This document shows positions 60,542-64,000 of a stretch of DNA of 64,000 nt, piece after piece (the stretch's first letter is position 1; the number at the start of each line of letters is the position of its first letter). This DNA is from Maratus speciosus (taxonomy: Eukaryota > Arthropoda > Arachnida > Araneae > Salticidae). The stretch spans positions 96,181,307 to 96,245,306 of the forward strand of contig OZ010800.1 of assembly GCA_963932465.1 (NCBI GenBank), in the 5' to 3' direction. Below the pieces are notes generated by a model that was not told where the DNA came from, did not search any database, and saw only the letters and a list, made by a program, of their open reading frames with translations. Position numbers and translations under genes: made by a program.

Positions 60542-62710
60542 AGAAGTAAATATACAAATTTGTAAGTAGTGAATAATTTTATTATTTCTCAAGTAAGAAG
60601 TATGTTTATGTTTAAAATTTTAAACTTCATAGCTTCATCTGTGAATTAAAATAAATGAATAAAATTTCTTATATTCTAAAAAAATATTTCAAAATAAGAG
60701 AGCATTTTCATTTTTTCTAAATCAATTATCTTTTTTACAAAGTATTTTTCACCCCCCCCCCCCTTTTTCTCTATGCTGATTATGACAGCCTGGAAAAGAA
60801 CAAGGAGGACAATTTTGTCATATAAGTTTTATTTGTCAAAAAGAGTCTAAAGTTTCATAAAAAAAATATTTAATTGGTGGCAATTAAACAAGAATCACTA
60901 CTACTGTTGATTTAGCAAGGAAGTTTTTAAGAGCACCAGCAAGCAGTATCTGGATATAGCGATTAATTTCAGGTATTGAAAATATCCATGGTGTTTTTAA
61001 AATAATGGAACAAACTGTTAGGGGTGATGATCATACACGTCAAGGTAAGCTGTATTTGTACAGGAAGCTACAGTCTCAATCCATTTATTCAGTCCAAATA
61101 ACAGGATGTCTCACTAAGTTGAACCTGAATTTTTGTTCCCACCTTTAACAATAATGAAGATATTTTAGTGAGATTTTCATCAGATTAACCTTGTATTGTA
61201 CAACAAAGATAATGACATCATGAGAAAAGCACTGCATTTGGTCAGTGATACAGTATGTACTGTCAGTAGCATTCCAAATTATGGAGCATCTAGCTCAGTG
61301 TTGGATTGAGATATTCTATATTTTTGACTGAAAAAGTGAATTACAATCCTGGTTTCCTATACAAATTTTTCAAATGTGTATTGTCATCCCTGAAAATTTG
61401 TTCTGTTAGTTACGAAACAACTTGTATATCAAAAAGTTAGAAACAGATTGTTAACCAACAACATCCAGTTACATTTATTTATCCACTGCCTTTGTTGAAT
61501 TATCGCTTTAAGTAAGAAAAGCCCTTTTTGAAAATGTCATTGTTATTAATACCATATTAATAAAAGTGCCACTTTTTAAACAACTAAATGATAAAACAAT
61601 CTTTATTTAAATATGGTTTTACCTGATAATTACTCTGGATGAATATCTTTAGTTATTAGCAGTTAAAAATATCAATTATAGGAGATTATTATTTTTTTTT
61701 TTGTGAAAGTTTTTTTAAATGTATTTTTAGTTTGACTGAATATTTTGATGTTTGGCTAGGCCAAACATTTTAATATTCTGCCAAACCAAATATTTAGTCA
61801 CATGTGATGTCAAATACCAAATACATACAAAATGTTCGGTGAATCATACCACACCACAGATAAAAATAGTAATTATTATGAGAATTGCTTTTACTAGAAT
61901 GTAACAGAGGCAGAGATATATTAGAAGCATTTATATAATAAAAAAATTCATAGGAAAAATAGTTTTCTGAGTTTCAAAATTCAGAATACTAATTCCTACG
62001 TCTTTTCCAGAAAAAAAAAAAAAAAAAAAAAAAAATGCAATTTAACAAATTACAACGACCATTTGGAAAATGATTTTTTCAAAGACTAAAATTTAAGACA
62101 TAAAAAATAGCACAGAGTTGATCATATATTACGTACGCCATGAATTAAACATTAATAGTGTTATTATACGTAAAAGTTGCAAGCGACAGAACTCGTACAT
62201 ATTATCCACCTGAAACTTAAGTATTATCCAAGCATTTCATTGGCTGTTTGGGAAAAGGCTTTTCCATCGTCACATTTCCAAGAAATCTGACGGCCCATTT
62301 TAAATGAAATTTATTTCTTAAACTTCTAAACATCCCACAATATTACTTTTTATATCGTCGTATAGAGAAAAAAATGTACTTTTAAATGCAATTTGTTTGA
62401 AAGCTGTATCTCAATTTGTTTCTGAGTTATTAATTTTTTTTTGTAGTTTTTACTACTTTTTTGTCATAGTGGCAACACTCTGTTGTCCACCTCTGTTGAA
62501 AGTAAAGGGAAATACATATTACTGTATAGACTAATCATAAAATGAATAAATTGCAGATTAAACCAATAAAAACCTTCAGATATGCTTTTGATTTCCTACC
62601 CTGATGAGGACAATAACCATTTTTCCAAAAGGTTAAAAAATTGAAAATGCAGTCAATTTTTTTAAGCTATGCAAAACTCTTCTTCCTATGTTAGGAAAAT
62701 ATGTACTAAC
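60542..62710. other. non-coding intron sequence
   Basis: AT-rich. Contains a C-run near 60751-60763, a segment at 61145-61325 similar to 32815-33010, an inverted 'ATGTTTGGC' / 'GCCAAACAT' pair near 61750-61770, and a ~27-base A-run at about 62010-62036. No gene supported. Confidence 0.5.
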
Positions 62711-62819
62711 CTTCTCACAATACAAGCAACAAATATTCCAACAACTGCAACAATAAAACAAGCAGCTGCAACCACTGCAGCCTTATAAACTTCTTGTGCC
62801 TTCAAGTTAGATGAATCAT
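62711..62819 (-). CDS. membrane-span exon of the PY-motif membrane protein
   Basis: A 109-nt exon with acceptor TTTTCCAG (62827-62820) and donor GTTAGT (62710-62705). It enters needing one base from the previous, unseen exon and leaves two bases of an Arg codon completed by G of the exon at 40755. It encodes DSSNLKAQEVYK, then about 22 uncharged residues (AAVVAAACFIVAVVG and on to FVACIV), then RR. This is a single transmembrane segment with a basic stop-transfer border, so the following exons are cytoplasmic and the missing N-terminal part extracellular or lumenal (type I topology, inferred). The exon alone is short, but correct splice signals and phase with the downstream exons support it. 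Confidence 0.82.
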
Positions 62820-64000
62820 CTGGAAAATGAAAGAAAATTTATAAAATAAGCTATAAAACTATGTTTTGATGATTTTCAAAGATACTCAAAGCTATTTTAT
62901 TCATACTTATTCAGTTTTCTTCTTCAAATGAAATAAAAAATATAGAAAGGGAAGTTATACATAGTGTTTCTACAGCATGTTTTTCAAACAAAGAAGAAAA
63001 GAAAAGATGTAAATCATAAGACTGATTATGTCTGAATATATGTTAATCTAACAAAATTCTAACTTTTTTTTAAATCTTGAAATCCACAAAACTGCATAAA
63101 AAATTATTTTTGCAGATTATAGCCAATCTTTTAGAAAAATTGAAAAAAAAAAATTATAAAAAAAATCATCAAATAAAGAAATTTTTATGACATTTTGTGA
63201 AAGTAGTCTATTTCATTGGTCTTTCATTTACGACCAATGTTTGAATCACATGATTACAATTTAGTTAATTTTGGACTGACACTAGGGTGTAAAAAATTTT
63301 TAAAAATCTGATTTTTTTTTTTTTTTTAAATCAGATTTTTTAAATTTAAATCTGATTTTTATGATTCTTTTCCCTGTGTTAAAATACGAATAGCCACCAG
63401 TAGTTTTTGGTTTCCTAAACAATTAAACATCTAATTGCTATAATAACCTACGTTTTCAAGCTTTAATTAATTACAATTATTTATTAGTAGTCACAGTAAT
63501 TATAAAAACTGTATTCATTTCTTGTAGTTAGAAGTATACAATAATGCTATATAATTAATATTTTGTAATAATTATACAAAACCATATTAAATACTATTAA
63601 TATTTACACTTATTAAAATTATTAACAACTTTATTTGTTAACACTGCTTAAAATCAATAATTATTAAACAATCAACTCTCTAAATAATAATATATATTAA
63701 AATAATATACATTTTCATGCTTTAATTACTAAAATGATAATTTAATAATACACACAGTAACTACAGAATTAATAAAAACTGCAAATAAGTATAATTTCAT
63801 TAGTTGGTAGCACAAATAACAAAACAAACAAACATCATTTGCAGCTCATTTTGAATTTGTACTTGGAAAAATTACTGTTAATCACCTAAATCTAAACTTA
63901 CACACATTTATGTGCATGCTAACCAAAAAAATTAAGAAAATGAGTTTCACCCATTCATACAACCATACAAAAGAAATATAAAAATAACCAGTTATATCTG
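62820..64000. other. intron sequence upstream of the membrane-span exon
   Basis: AT-rich. Inverted 'AAATCTGATTTTT' / 'AAATCAGATTTT' words lie at about 63305-63360 and could form hairpins. No further exon is recognised before the window edge. Confidence 0.5.

Larger units (their letters stand above)
40756..62710 (-). other. intron, 22 kb, filled with transposable elements
   Basis: Bounded on the minus strand by donor GTTAGT (62710-62705) and acceptor TACAG at 40760-40756. It splits an Arg codon (AG|G). It contains the tandem triplication, several arrays and a broken transposase. Confidence 0.75.

Overview
The window is eukaryotic nuclear DNA: AT-rich, short open frames only, spliced exons with GT-AG borders, and very dense transposable elements. 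The mix of hAT, Tigger/pogo, Tc1 and Helitron elements, a copia-class LTR element with a copia-style primer site, and introns of 22 and 29 kb suggests an arthropod with a large, repeat-rich genome. A chelicerate such as a spider is my best guess, but this is an inference and not proven by the sequence. No bacterial genes, tRNA, rRNA or CRISPR array are visible.

The one supported host gene lies on the minus strand and spans most of the window. Its three visible exons are 62711-62819 (membrane span), 40614-40755 (cytoplasmic, PPSY motif) and 10406-11125 (PPEY motif, Ser/Thr-rich tail, stop codon). The reading phases join cleanly and give the last ~323 residues of a single-pass membrane protein with a PY-motif cytoplasmic tail. 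The 5' exons lie beyond the right edge. I do not recognise the gene.

Layout. 1-10405: sequence downstream of the gene with old DNA transposons (1682, 5453-7178) and a non-LTR reverse transcriptase remnant (3925-4063). 11126-40613 (large intron): two hAT elements, GC-rich repeats, a terminal-repeat-bounded 327-bp satellite (15165-17608), a Helitron, a pogo-type remnant, a 2 x 210 bp palindrome, then a nest at 23182-33525 in which a hAT element holds a Helitron and a second, minisatellite-carrying hAT, which itself holds a young 7.2-kb copia-class LTR element. Next come a Tc1 element holding a Tigger element (34945-37436) and a pogo-type MITE. 40756-62710 (second intron): a TIR-bounded block with two opposed minisatellite arrays, a 147-bp tandem repeat, a long-TIR element split by a hAT, and a tandem triplication of ~3.9 kb (46766-58745). 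The last copy runs into a broken Tigger/Jerky transposase that is itself split by a MITE.

The elements do not form one pathway; they record successive insertions. The most notable features are (i) a ~31-bp minisatellite carried inside two different hAT-like families, (ii) the four-element nest, (iii) the triplication, whose variants show the exact pattern left by unequal crossing-over, and (iv) the uncharacterised PY-motif membrane protein.
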